Origin: an uncultured Eubacteriales bacterium
GTDB lineage: Bacteria > Bacillota > Clostridia > Christensenellales > Aristaeellaceae
Assembly (NCBI GenBank): GCA_902793605.1
Contig: CADBEB010000004.1
Location: 50,103-114,102, forward strand
DNA: 64,000 bases
Reading direction: 5' to 3'
The translations under genes were made by a program, and so were the position numbers. The stretch's first letter is position 1, and each line of letters begins with the position of its first letter. Of this stretch, positions 18,121 to 26,387 are shown piece after piece. The notes beneath the pieces were generated by a model. The model was not told the DNA's origin and searched no databases. It saw nothing but the letters and a program-made list of their open reading frames with translations.

Positions 18121-18357
18121 TTACTCGTTTTCCGCAATGAACGGCGCGATGTCCTTCATCAGGTCCCCGCAGTCGTCGCTGTAGATTTCCAGCGCGATCG
18201 GTTTGCTCAGATCCAGGGAGAAGATCCCCAGGATCGACTTGGCATCCACCACGTGGCGCCCTGCACGCAGATCCATTTCAAACGGATAGCGCGATACGAT
18301 GTTCACAAACTTATTGACGTTTTCCACAAGACTCAGTCGGATCATAACGGACTTCAC
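18121..18357 (-). CDS. HPr-family protein lacking the phosphorylatable histidine
   Basis: A 78-aa protein with the HPr fold and length. HPr normally passes phosphate through His15 in a G-x-H-A-R-P loop; here the aligned segment is VENVNKFV, with Asn in place of His and no R-P. The regulatory serine region is kept: KSILGIFSL corresponds to K-S-I-M-G-V-M-S-L around Ser46. This is the pattern of Crh-like regulators in carbon catabolite repression, which act through Ser phosphorylation by HPr kinase. The GTG start has an AAGGAGGT SD 8 nt upstream. A promoter (18413-18441) and terminator make it a single-gene unit. The Crh-like role is inferred. Confidence 0.78.
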   Translation of the reverse strand: MKSVMIRLSLVENVNKFVNIVSRYPFEMDLRAGRHVVDAKSILGIFSLDLSKPIALEIYSDDCGDLMKDIAPFIAENE

Positions 18358-18412
18358 GGCAAAGCACCTCCTTGTCTCTCAGTCTGTCGGGCTCCCCCGG
18401 CTTCAGATGCAG

Positions 18413-18441
18413 ATGATACAGGATTCCGGAAACATTTTCAA
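18413..18441 (-). promoter_or_regulatory. Promoter of the HPr-like gene
   Basis: TTGAAA (18441-18436), a 17-bp spacer and TATCAT (18418-18413) on the minus strand, 56 bp before the GTG start. Confidence 0.75.
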
Positions 18442-18477
18442 TACGTCATCCGGCCATATTCCGACCGGATCCACCAT

Positions 18478-19893
18478 TCAGTCTGAAGTTTCTCCCTCCG
18501 CCTTGTCCTTGATCCGGAGCATCAGGGTACTCTCTTCAGGCTCCCAGACCGCCTCGCCCTTCAGGGCCGTGGCCAGGAATTCCGCATTGATGAAATGCCC
18601 TTCCGTCAGGAAGTCCAGGTCGTCGTCCTTCATGGGGATTTCCGTTCCGTCCACGGTCGCCGAGCAGCCGTTCTCCTCGTTGTAGATGGCCAGCGTATAT
18701 CCCGCGGCTTCCAGCACAATCGTACCGACGCCGTCGTCTGTCAGCTGCCAGCCTTCCGCACACTGGCACAGGTCATCCAGGCTTACCCGGATCTTCGCGC
18801 CGTTCTGCATCAGCCTCGGCTTTGCCGTCACCGGCACGCCGTCTTCCGTCGCAACAAACTCCAGCGGCCCGTTGCTTTCGTTCAGCGCCACGGAACCGAT
18901 GATGGTCTCGTAAACATCGGCATCCAGGTCGACGTTCTCAATGATCTCTTCCCGCTCTTCTTCCGGTTCCTTCGTTTCCTCCGCAGGCTCTTCGGTCGTT
19001 TCTTCCTTCGGTTTTTCCGTTTCCTTCGCGGGCTCTTCGGTCGTTTCTTCCTTCGGTTCTTCCGTCGGCTTATCGGTCGGTTTCTCCGTCGGTTCTTCAG
19101 CCGGTTCTTCCGTTTCTTCCGCCGGCGCCTCGGTCACGTCTTCTTTCGGTTCCTCCGTCGGCTTGCCGGCAGTCTTCGTGTCGGCGGCGCCCTTTTCGGT
19201 TTCCTCCGCCTTCATGTACTGGTCCAGCAGTTCCGGCGGCACGGCCGTCAGTTCGCTTTCGGTGTTCTCGTCTCCGGCGTCTTCCGGGGTACTCTCTCCC
19301 GCCGCGGCAGCCTCGATTGACTCGGCGTTCGGGGTATCTTCCGGTGCAGCAGACCCGATTGATTCGGCGTTCGGGGTAGCTTCCGGCGCGGGGGTCTCGT
19401 CCCTGGCTTCGGGGTTCGGCACGACTTCCGGATTCTCGAACAGGTTCGTCTGCGTCGCTCGTCCGGCGATGCCGTCCTGCCGCAGGCCGTTGTAATACTG
19501 GAACTTCTTGACCGCGTTATAGGTCTGCCGTCCGTAGGCGCCGTCCGCGGCGCCCTCCGGGAGGTACTTCATCTCGATCAGCTTTTCCTGCAGCTTGATA
19601 ACTTCCTTGCCCTTCGCACCCATAGCCAGGTTGCGGTACCCCTTCATGTTGGGCGTAATGGTCGGCACCGGCACCGGGGTCGGCTTCTGGGTTGCCGCGG
19701 CCGCGGATGTTTCCGCCGGGGCAGCGGTCGATTCCACGACGGTTCCGGTTTCCTCCGCGTCCGGCGCGAGCGTCTCCACGACAGCGACCGGTTCCGGCGA
19801 GGGGGTGGGCGTCTCCTTCGGTGCTGATGTGCTTTGCACGGCAAACGCCATCGTTGCCGACAGGTAGATCAGCAGGGTCTTCATGATATCCAT
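18478..19893 (-). CDS. Secreted protein with peptidoglycan-binding and copper-amine-oxidase-like domains
   Basis: A 471-aa exported protein. A hydrophobic N-terminus (about residues 3-20) acts as signal peptide or anchor. Then come a PTPSPEP-type linker, one peptidoglycan-binding domain (about 81-151, with VIKLQEKLIEMKYL and YGRQTYNAVKKFQ), and a very acidic P/T/E-rich stretch (about 154-314) built from units such as KPTEEPKEE and EEPAEETEEP. The end (about 331-468) resembles the stalk-type copper amine oxidase N-domain, with FLTEGHFINAEFLATAL. The ATG at 19893 is chosen because GGGGAG lies 8 nt upstream and the promoter is just before it; a longer reading to 19992 would cross the promoter. 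It is probably wall-associated; no enzymatic function is seen. Confidence 0.85.
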   Translation of the reverse strand: MDIMKTLLIYLSATMAFAVQSTSAPKETPTPSPEPVAVVETLAPDAEETGTVVESTAAPAETSAAAATQKPTPVPVPTITPNMKGYRNLAMGAKGKEVIKLQEKLIEMKYLPEGAADGAYGRQTYNAVKKFQYYNGLRQDGIAGRATQTNLFENPEVVPNPEARDETPAPEATPNAESIGSAAPEDTPNAESIEAAAAGESTPEDAGDENTESELTAVPPELLDQYMKAEETEKGAADTKTAGKPTEEPKEDVTEAPAEETEEPAEEPTEKPTDKPTEEPKEETTEEPAKETEKPKEETTEEPAEETKEPEEEREEIIENVDLDADVYETIIGSVALNESNGPLEFVATEDGVPVTAKPRLMQNGAKIRVSLDDLCQCAEGWQLTDDGVGTIVLEAAGYTLAIYNEENGCSATVDGTEIPMKDDDLDFLTEGHFINAEFLATALKGEAVWEPEESTLMLRIKDKAEGETSD

Positions 19894-19930
19894 TTCCGCC
19901 ACTCCCCTTTGTTTCTGTACATGTGTGGTT

Positions 19931-19959
19931 ATTATACCAAACCCCGGCAGTAATGACAA
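19931..19959 (-). promoter_or_regulatory. Promoter of the secreted peptidoglycan-binding protein
   Basis: TTGTCA (19959-19954), a 17-bp spacer and TATAAT (19936-19931) on the minus strand. Its -35 shares bases with that of the divergent recD2 promoter. Confidence 0.8.
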
Positions 19960-19981
19960 TCCCCGTTTTCTATGGTAAAAT
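19953..19981 (+). promoter_or_regulatory. Candidate recD2 promoter
   Basis: ATGACA (19953-19958), a 17-bp spacer and TAAAAT (19976-19981) on the plus strand. It overlaps the minus-strand -35, so only one polymerase could bind at a time. Confidence 0.55.
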
Positions 19982-20053
19982 AAGGTATTCATTCATAAAA
20001 CCGGGGCGTTTCAGCTTTCCCGCCGAAAAGGGTTGAGGGGGGCGAAATGCCCG

Positions 20054-20116
20054 GAGAAAGAACCGGCGGCTCTTTCTCAGCGAAGAACGGGCGGAAGCCC
20101 CGGGGAGAAAATCCCC
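20054..20116 (+). other. Hairpin-rich leader of recD2
   Basis: About 145 nt separate the predicted start of transcription from the ATG. They include GAGAAAGA (20054-20061) pairing with TCTTTCTC (20071-20078), and GGGGA (20102-20106) pairing with TCCCC (20112-20116) just before the GAGGAG SD. No known riboswitch was recognised. Confidence 0.35.
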
Positions 20117-20132
20117 TGAGGAGTTTTACCTA

Positions 20133-22382
20133 ATGGAGCAGCTCGAAGCGACCATCCTTGGCACCGTTTTCCGCAATCCGGAAAACGGCTGGTCCGTCGT
20201 GACCGTCCGTTCCGGACGCAGTGAGCTGACGGTGGTCGGCTCCCTGCCGGAGCTGTCCCCCGGCGAACAGGCCGTTTTCTCCGGCGAATGGATCGAACAC
20301 CGGACCTATGGGCGGCAGTTCGGCTGCAAAGCCTGCGAACTGAAAGTCCCCACCACCCTCCTCGGGATCGAGCGCTACCTCGGCAGCGGTCTGATCCACG
20401 GCGTCGGTCCCTCCACCGCCACGCTCATCGTCGAGGTCTTCGGGGAGGACACCCTCACCATCCTGTCCGAGCATCCCGAGCGACTGACCGAAGTCAAGGG
20501 GATCGGCAAAAAGCGCGCCGCGATGATCGCCGAGAGCTTCCTGGAGCAGCAGAGCGCCCGCCGGGCGATGGTCTTCCTGCAGTCCTACGGCATCTCCCCG
20601 GCCCTGGCCGTCAAGATCAGCAAGTTTTACGGGGACCGCACCCCGGAGATCGTCCGGGAGGATCCCTACCGTCTCTGCGACGACCTGGAAGGCGTCGGCT
20701 TCAAAACCGCGGACAGGATCGGCCTGTCCCTCGGCATTCCGCCGGAAAGCGACAGTCGGATCCGCTGTGCCATGAAATATATCCTGCGGGATGCCGCTTC
20801 GGCTTCCGGCCATGTCTACCTGCCGGAGAAGGAGTTGTGCGCTTCCGCTGCGTCCCTCCTGCAGGTGCCGTCCGACCTGTGCTTCCAGGCCCTGCGCGGC
20901 CTGCTGATCTCCGGCGCCCTGAAGGGTGAGTCAGACGGGGAGGAAGATGCGGACAACCGCCGGATCTACCTGCCCTTCTACTGGCGGGCAGAGCAGGAGG
21001 TCGCCCTGCGCCTCCGGGAGCTGATGACCGCCATCCGGCCGGATAAGTATGCCGGTGCGGTCCGGGCGATCTCAGCCTTTGAAAAGCGCCGGAGCATCAC
21101 ATTCTCCCCGACCCAGCGCCAGGCGATCCGCAGTGCGCTGGAGAACGGGGTCTTCGTCATCACCGGCGGTCCGGGTACCGGCAAGACCACGATCATCAAC
21201 TGCATCCTGGAGCTCCTTTCCCCCGATAACGAGACCGTCCTGTGCGCGCCAACCGGCCGCGCCGCCAAGCGCATGACCGAAGCCACCGGGACCGAAGCCC
21301 GGACGATCCACCGCCTGCTCGAGTACGGCGGGGACGAGGGAGTCTTTTCCCGCAATGAGGACAACCCGATCGAAGCGGATTGCGTTATCGCCGACGAGAC
21401 CTCCATGATCGACCTGCCGCTCATGCGCGCCTTGCTCCGGGCGATCGAACCGGGCACCCGCCTGATCCTGGTCGGTGATGCCGATCAGCTGCCCAGTGTC
21501 GGCGCCGGCAACATCCTCGGCGATATCCTTGACAGCGGCGAGGTCCCTTGCATCCGCCTCACGGAGATCTACCGCCAGTCCGGTCAGAGCCGGATCGTCC
21601 TGAACGCGCACCTGATCAATTCCGGCAAAATGCCGGTGCTGAATGAAAAGGGCGGGGACTTCTTCTTCGAGCGCAAACCGTCCGTTACCGAGGCCGCCCG
21701 CAGCATCGCGGCGCTGGTCACCCGGCGTCTCCCGGCATACCTCGGCTATCCGGAAGACCGGCTTTTCACCCTTTCTGTCCGCAATATACAGGTGCTGGCC
21801 CCGGCCCGCAAGGGAGAGTGCGGCGTCAACAGCCTCAACCTCCTTCTGCAGGAAGCCCTCAATCCGCCGGCTCCGGACAAGCCGCAGCTCAACTGGGGTG
21901 AGAGCCTCTACCGGCTCGGGGACAAGGTCATCCAGACCCGGAACGACTACAAAATCCCCTGGCGCAAGCTTGGTCCGGGAGGAGAAGAAGGCGCCGGCAT
22001 CTTCAACGGAGATGTGGGCTTCATTACGGCTGTGGATCCGGAAAGCCATTCCCTGACTGTCCTTTTCGATGAGGACAAGGAAGTCGTCTATGAATCGGGC
22101 GACCTCGAATACCTTGAGCAGGCCTACTGCCTCAGCGTCCATAAGGCGCAAGGCAGCGAATTCCCGGTCATCGTCATGCCCGTGACCGGCGGTTCCCCGA
22201 TGCTCCTGACCCGTAACCTGCTCTATACCGCCCTGACCCGCGCGAAGAGCCTCGTCGTTCTCGTCGGCACGGAGGAAGTCATCCGCCGCATGGTGGAAAA
22301 CGATCACGTAGTCCGCCGATACACCACGCTCTCCCGGCGGCTGGTCGAGACAAGGGCGCTGGCAGAGCAGTATCCGGACTGA
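20133..22382 (+). CDS. recD2: ATP-dependent DNA helicase RecD2
   Basis: A 749-aa superfamily 1B 5'-3' helicase of the RecD-like type, used in DNA repair and replication-fork maintenance in bacteria without RecBCD. The N-terminal OB-like and helix-hairpin-helix region contains EVKGIGKKRA near residue 125. Walker A is GGPGTGKTT near 345 and Walker B VIADETSMID near 418. The C-terminal UvrD-like domain has YCLSVHKAQGSEF near 665-677 and LLYTALTRAK. The length agrees with the family (about 720-790). GAGGAG lies 9 nt before the ATG. It starts a plus-strand run that continues with adenine deaminase after 57 bp. Confidence 0.95.
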   Translation: MEQLEATILGTVFRNPENGWSVVTVRSGRSELTVVGSLPELSPGEQAVFSGEWIEHRTYGRQFGCKACELKVPTTLLGIERYLGSGLIHGVGPSTATLIVEVFGEDTLTILSEHPERLTEVKGIGKKRAAMIAESFLEQQSARRAMVFLQSYGISPALAVKISKFYGDRTPEIVREDPYRLCDDLEGVGFKTADRIGLSLGIPPESDSRIRCAMKYILRDAASASGHVYLPEKELCASAASLLQVPSDLCFQALRGLLISGALKGESDGEEDADNRRIYLPFYWRAEQEVALRLRELMTAIRPDKYAGAVRAISAFEKRRSITFSPTQRQAIRSALENGVFVITGGPGTGKTTIINCILELLSPDNETVLCAPTGRAAKRMTEATGTEARTIHRLLEYGGDEGVFSRNEDNPIEADCVIADETSMIDLPLMRALLRAIEPGTRLILVGDADQLPSVGAGNILGDILDSGEVPCIRLTEIYRQSGQSRIVLNAHLINSGKMPVLNEKGGDFFFERKPSVTEAARSIAALVTRRLPAYLGYPEDRLFTLSVRNIQVLAPARKGECGVNSLNLLLQEALNPPAPDKPQLNWGESLYRLGDKVIQTRNDYKIPWRKLGPGGEEGAGIFNGDVGFITAVDPESHSLTVLFDEDKEVVYESGDLEYLEQAYCLSVHKAQGSEFPVIVMPVTGGSPMLLTRNLLYTALTRAKSLVVLVGTEEVIRRMVENDHVVRRYTTLSRRLVETRALAEQYPD

Positions 22383-22439
22383 TCCCGGATCCGCGAACCG
22401 CAAAGTGAGAACAACCCGTGAAAAAGGAGGCTGCCACCC

Positions 22440-24245
22440 ATGCTGAACAAATTCTGTAAAAAGCCCCTCTATGAGGTAACCCGGACACTGGCGAACACCG
22501 CGATGGGCGTGGAGAAAGCCGATCTCGTCATCCGCAACGCCCGGCTCGTGAACGTGTGCACCGCCGAGATCCAGGAAGGGATCGACGTGGCCGTGGCCGA
22601 GGGACGGATCGCGCTTGTCGGCGACGCCTCCCACTGTATCGGTGAAAAGACAACAGTCATCGACGCAACCGGGCAGTATATCGCTCCCGGTTTCATGGAC
22701 GCGCACATCCACGTCGAATCGTCCATGATCAGCGTCGGCGAATACGCCCGCGCCGTCGTGCCCCACGGGACAACAGGGATCTTCATGGATCCCCATGAGA
22801 TCTGCAACGTCTGCGGTCCGGACGGTGTCCGGGCCATGATCGAGGACGCCCGGCGGTCGCCCCTGAAAGCCATGTCCAACGTGCCTTCCTGCATACCCGC
22901 CGTCGCGGGTTTTGAGGATACCGGATCCCATATCGGCCCCGGGGAAGTCCGCGAGATGATGACCTGGGACGGCGTAATGGGGCTCGGGGAGATGATGAGC
23001 TTCCCGAACGTGCTCGGAGCCGAGGAAAGCATCCACGGGGAACTGGCCGAAACCCTGAAAGCGGATCAGGTGATCACCGGCCACTATTCCGTTCCCGATA
23101 CGGGCGCCGGGCTCAATGCGTATATCGCCTCCGGCATCCGCTGCTGCCATGAGTCCACCCGTGCTGAAGACGTCCTGGAAAAGATGCGCCGCGGCATGTA
23201 TGCGCTCATGCGTTACGGCAGCGCCTGGCATGATATGCCGGTGATCATCCGCGCGATCCTGGACCATTCGATCGACGACCGCTTTGCCTGCCTGGTCTCA
23301 GACGACACCCATCCCGATACGCTGATCAACGACGGCCACCTGGATCATATCGTCCGCTGCGCCATCCGGGAGGGCCTGGATCCTGTCAAAGCCATCCAGT
23401 ACGTGACCATCAACCCGGCAACCTGTTTTCGCATGGACCATGAGATGGGCAGCATCGCCCCGGGCAAGTGCGCCGATATCGTCTTCTTCCGCGACCTGCA
23501 GGATATCCGGATCACCCGGACCATCATCGACGGCGTCGTGGTGGCGGAGAACGGCCGGATGACCGTGGAGATCGGAAAACCCGCCTTCCCGGACTGCGTC
23601 CGGAACACCATGCACGTCGGCCGCCCCATCACCGCGGAAAGCTTCCGGATCGCCGCACCCCAAGGTGCGGCAACCGTCCGGACCCGTGTGATCGAGATCA
23701 TTCCCAACCGTGTCGGCAATTATGAGCGGATCATGGATCTCCGGGTGAAGGACGGCTCCGTCTCCGCCGATCCCGCCACCGATGTGATGAAAATGGCCGT
23801 ATTTGAACGCCATCACGAGACCGGAACCGCAGGCTTCGGCTTCGTCAAAGGCTTCGGCTTAAAAAAAGGCGCCATGGCGCAGACCGTTGCCCACGACGCG
23901 CACAACCTGCTCGTTGCCGGAACAAACGACGAAGACATGGCCCTGGCCGCAAATACATTGATCGAAAGCGGCGGCGGTCTCTGCGCCGTTGCGGACGGAA
24001 AGGTGCTGGCCCTGGTTCCGCTGCCGATTGCGGGACTGATGAACGACCTGCCCGTCGAGCAGATGGCGGAACTGGTCAGCAGGCTGAGCGACGCCTGGAA
24101 GGAAATGGGCTGCGTGATCAATTCGCCTTATATGACCATGGCGCTGATCCCGCTGGCCTGCCTCCCCGAACTGCGCCTGACCAACCGCGGACTCGTGGAC
24201 TGCAGGACCTTCCGGTTCGTGGATCTGTTTGCGGAACAGGAATAA
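22440..24245 (+). CDS. ade: Adenine deaminase
   Basis: A 601-aa amidohydrolase that converts adenine to hypoxanthine and ammonia in purine salvage. The metal-binding MDAHIHVESSM motif is near residues 84-94, HGTTGIFMDPHEI near 110-122, and LVSDDTHPD near 283 carries the metal-ligand Asp. The C-terminal adenine-deaminase-specific domain contains AHDAHNLLV. The length is normal (about 580-600). An AAGGAGG SD precedes the ATG. PurR and PurA in the same window form the rest of a purine-control context, but no PurBox was seen upstream of this gene. Confidence 0.95.
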   Translation: MLNKFCKKPLYEVTRTLANTAMGVEKADLVIRNARLVNVCTAEIQEGIDVAVAEGRIALVGDASHCIGEKTTVIDATGQYIAPGFMDAHIHVESSMISVGEYARAVVPHGTTGIFMDPHEICNVCGPDGVRAMIEDARRSPLKAMSNVPSCIPAVAGFEDTGSHIGPGEVREMMTWDGVMGLGEMMSFPNVLGAEESIHGELAETLKADQVITGHYSVPDTGAGLNAYIASGIRCCHESTRAEDVLEKMRRGMYALMRYGSAWHDMPVIIRAILDHSIDDRFACLVSDDTHPDTLINDGHLDHIVRCAIREGLDPVKAIQYVTINPATCFRMDHEMGSIAPGKCADIVFFRDLQDIRITRTIIDGVVVAENGRMTVEIGKPAFPDCVRNTMHVGRPITAESFRIAAPQGAATVRTRVIEIIPNRVGNYERIMDLRVKDGSVSADPATDVMKMAVFERHHETGTAGFGFVKGFGLKKGAMAQTVAHDAHNLLVAGTNDEDMALAANTLIESGGGLCAVADGKVLALVPLPIAGLMNDLPVEQMAELVSRLSDAWKEMGCVINSPYMTMALIPLACLPELRLTNRGLVDCRTFRFVDLFAEQE

Positions 24246-24275
24246 CGATGCACTTCACGTGCGGGAGCTGATCCA

Positions 24276-24983
24276 ATGAGCGCTTTTGAAACCTGGCTCT
24301 TCGGGAAGTTCGGGCCGGCGGAGCACGCTGCCGCCGGCTGGCTGCGGGATGCGGTCTGGCCGGAAGGCGCGCTGTGCTGCGCCTGCGGACGGATCACCGA
24401 CGGGGAAACCCTCTGCCCGTCCTGCCGCCTGGATCTCCGGGCGCAGGGCTATGTCTTTTCCTGGGACCGGGCGGAACCGGCTCCCGGCCTCACCGCCTGG
24501 GGGCTGCGTCCCCATACGGGGATCCATCGCACCCTCATCCACCGACTGAAATACGGCGCGGAAGCCCGCGCTGCCCGGGAACTTGCATCCCTGGTCCTGC
24601 CGCTGCCGGAAACCCTCTCCTTTTCCCCGGATACCGTGGTCACCTGGGTCACCATGCCGGAGTCCCGCTACCGCAACCGGGCGATCGATCACGGCCGCCT
24701 GCTGGCGCAAGCCGTTGCCCGTCAGTTATCCCTGCCCTGCCGTCAGCTCCTCTCGCGCCGGAACAACCGGGCCAGAAGCCAGGTCACACTCTCCATGAGC
24801 GGCCGGCGGGCCAACCTGAAAGGCGCCTTTGAACCGCTGGAGAAAATCTCCTTCCCCGTCCTGCTGATCGATGACGTCCGTACGACGGGCACCACCCTCG
24901 CCCGCTGCGCCGAAGCGCTCCGCGAGGGCGGTGCGGAGCAGGTCACCGCGATCACCGTAACCCGCGCGCGCGACGGAAAATGA
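24276..24983 (+). CDS. comFC: ComF-family phosphoribosyltransferase-like protein
   Basis: A 235-aa protein of the ComFC/GntX family, linked to DNA uptake and fork repair in other bacteria. A zinc-ribbon-like cluster, CCACGRITDGETLCPSC, spans about residues 34-50. The phosphoribosyltransferase PRPP loop LLIDDVRTTGTT is near 199-210. The middle contains RYRNRAIDHGRLLA and RRNNRARSQ, both usual in the family. No comFA helicase gene is adjacent. It starts 30 nt after ade and is probably in the same transcript. Confidence 0.9.
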   Translation: MSAFETWLFGKFGPAEHAAAGWLRDAVWPEGALCCACGRITDGETLCPSCRLDLRAQGYVFSWDRAEPAPGLTAWGLRPHTGIHRTLIHRLKYGAEARAARELASLVLPLPETLSFSPDTVVTWVTMPESRYRNRAIDHGRLLAQAVARQLSLPCRQLLSRRNNRARSQVTLSMSGRRANLKGAFEPLEKISFPVLLIDDVRTTGTTLARCAEALREGGAEQVTAITVTRARDGK

Positions 24984-25013
24984 TTGACACAAAAACCCTT
25001 CAGGCGGTAAAAT
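24984..25013 (+). promoter_or_regulatory. Promoter of the aspartate kinase gene
   Basis: A perfect TTGACA (24984-24989), an 18-bp spacer and TAAAAT (25008-25013). Transcription should start near 25020, leaving a leader of only about 35 nt, too short for a lysine riboswitch. Confidence 0.8.
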
Positions 25014-25032
25014 AACGTTTGGTCTGTTATTT
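25010..25032. repeat. Inverted repeat over the lysC -10 and start site
   Basis: AAATAAC (25010-25016) and GTTATTT (25026-25032), 9 nt apart, cover the -10 element and predicted transcription start. A candidate operator. Confidence 0.4.
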
Positions 25033-25053
25033 ACGATGGATGGAGGATATCCT

Positions 25054-26376
25054 GTGCTTGAATGTATCGTAACCAAGTTCGGCGGCAGTTCCCTGGCCAA
25101 TGATGAGCAGTTCCGCAAGGTCCGCAGCATCCTGGAGCTCGAGCCTACCCGCCGTTATCTTGTCCCCAGTGCTCCCGGAAAACGCTTTTCGGAAGACGAT
25201 AAAGTGACCGACCTGCTCTATCTCTGTCATTCCCTCGCCGCGGAAGGGAAGCCCTTCGGCGACCAGTTCATCAAGATCCGCGACCGTTATCTGTCCATCG
25301 CCCAGGGCCTTCACCTGAAGGTGGATATCGCCGCGCGCCTGGACGAGGTCGAGCAGGGCATCACTGCCGGCAAAGGCCGGGACTGGTGCGCAAGCCGCGG
25401 GGAATACCTCTGTGCGCTGCTGATGGCCGATTACCTGGGCTGGCGTTTCGTGGATGCGGCCGACGGGATTGTCTTCCATGACGACGGCACCCTGAACGAC
25501 GAAAAAACCCAGGAGAAGCTCTCCGCCGTCCTGAGCGACGGACAGCCCGCCGTCGTGCCCGGCTTCTACGGCGCAAAGGAAAACGGCGAAGTCTGCACCT
25601 TCTCCCGCGGCGGCAGCGATATCACCGGCGCCCTCGTCGCCCGTGCGGTCAATGCCGACGTCTATGAAAACTGGACCGATGTTTCCGGCTTCCTGATGGC
25701 GGATCCGCGGGTCATCGACAGCCCGGCCGAGATCTCCTCCATTACCTACAAAGAGCTGCGGGAGCTGAGCCACATGGGCGCCTCCGTGCTTCACGAGGAC
25801 GCGATGTTCCCCGTCCACCGGGCCGGTATCCCCACCAATATCCGCAATACGAACAAGCCCTATCATCCCGGCACCATGATCAGCAAGAACGCACCGAATG
25901 AAATCTCCGTTCCCACGATCACCGGTATCGCCGGCCACAAGGGATACAGCGTCATCTCCGTGGAAAAGAACATGATGAACAGCGAGGTCGGTTTCGGCCG
26001 CAAGGTCCTCCAGGTCCTCGAGAAATACGGTGTTTCCTTCGAGCATATGCCCACCGGAATCGACAGCATGTGCGTCGTCGTTTCAAGCCCCGCGCTCGAG
26101 CCTCACCGGGTGGAAATACTCCGGGAGATCGAAGCTCTGGTGGAGGAGAGCGGCAGCGTTTCCGTCAGCGACAACATGTCCATCATCGCGACTGTCGGCC
26201 GCGGCATGGTGCATAACTGCGGTACCGCCGCACGCCTGTTCAAGGCCATGAGCCGCGCCCGCATCAATGTGCGGATGATTGACCAGGGCTCCAGTGAGCT
26301 GAGCATCATCGTCGGCGTCAACGACAGTGACTTTGAAGCCACCATCCACGCGATCTATCACGAATTTGTAGAGTGA
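25054..26376 (+). CDS. lysC: Aspartate kinase
   Basis: A 440-aa enzyme that phosphorylates aspartate, the first step to lysine, threonine and methionine. The start is GTG at 25054, because GGAGG lies 7 nt upstream; an in-frame ATG at 25036 would place the SD inside the gene. The N-terminal kinase motif KFGGSSLAN is near residues 7-15, and TFSRGGSDITGAL is near 187. Two ACT regulatory domains follow, with GYSVISVEKNMMN near 305 and STATVGRG-like IIATVGRGM near 378. It is monofunctional and may be feedback-regulated by lysine or threonine. It overlaps nothing; rfbD follows after 11 nt. Confidence 0.95.
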   Translation: MLECIVTKFGGSSLANDEQFRKVRSILELEPTRRYLVPSAPGKRFSEDDKVTDLLYLCHSLAAEGKPFGDQFIKIRDRYLSIAQGLHLKVDIAARLDEVEQGITAGKGRDWCASRGEYLCALLMADYLGWRFVDAADGIVFHDDGTLNDEKTQEKLSAVLSDGQPAVVPGFYGAKENGEVCTFSRGGSDITGALVARAVNADVYENWTDVSGFLMADPRVIDSPAEISSITYKELRELSHMGASVLHEDAMFPVHRAGIPTNIRNTNKPYHPGTMISKNAPNEISVPTITGIAGHKGYSVISVEKNMMNSEVGFGRKVLQVLEKYGVSFEHMPTGIDSMCVVVSSPALEPHRVEILREIEALVEESGSVSVSDNMSIIATVGRGMVHNCGTAARLFKAMSRARINVRMIDQGSSELSIIVGVNDSDFEATIHAIYHEFVE

Positions 26377-26387
26377 GGACTCAGCTA

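Noticed and set aside
18950..19430. Tandem DNA repeat array
   Set aside because: The regularity is codon-level, from a P/T/E-rich protein linker; no exact tandem DNA unit repeats enough to call an array.
21072..23267. Minus-strand open frame of 731 codons across recD2 and ade
   Set aside because: Both plus-strand genes carry clear motifs; this frame crosses their boundary without any domain.
24990..25053. Lysine riboswitch before aspartate kinase
   Set aside because: The predicted leader is about 35 nt, far too short.
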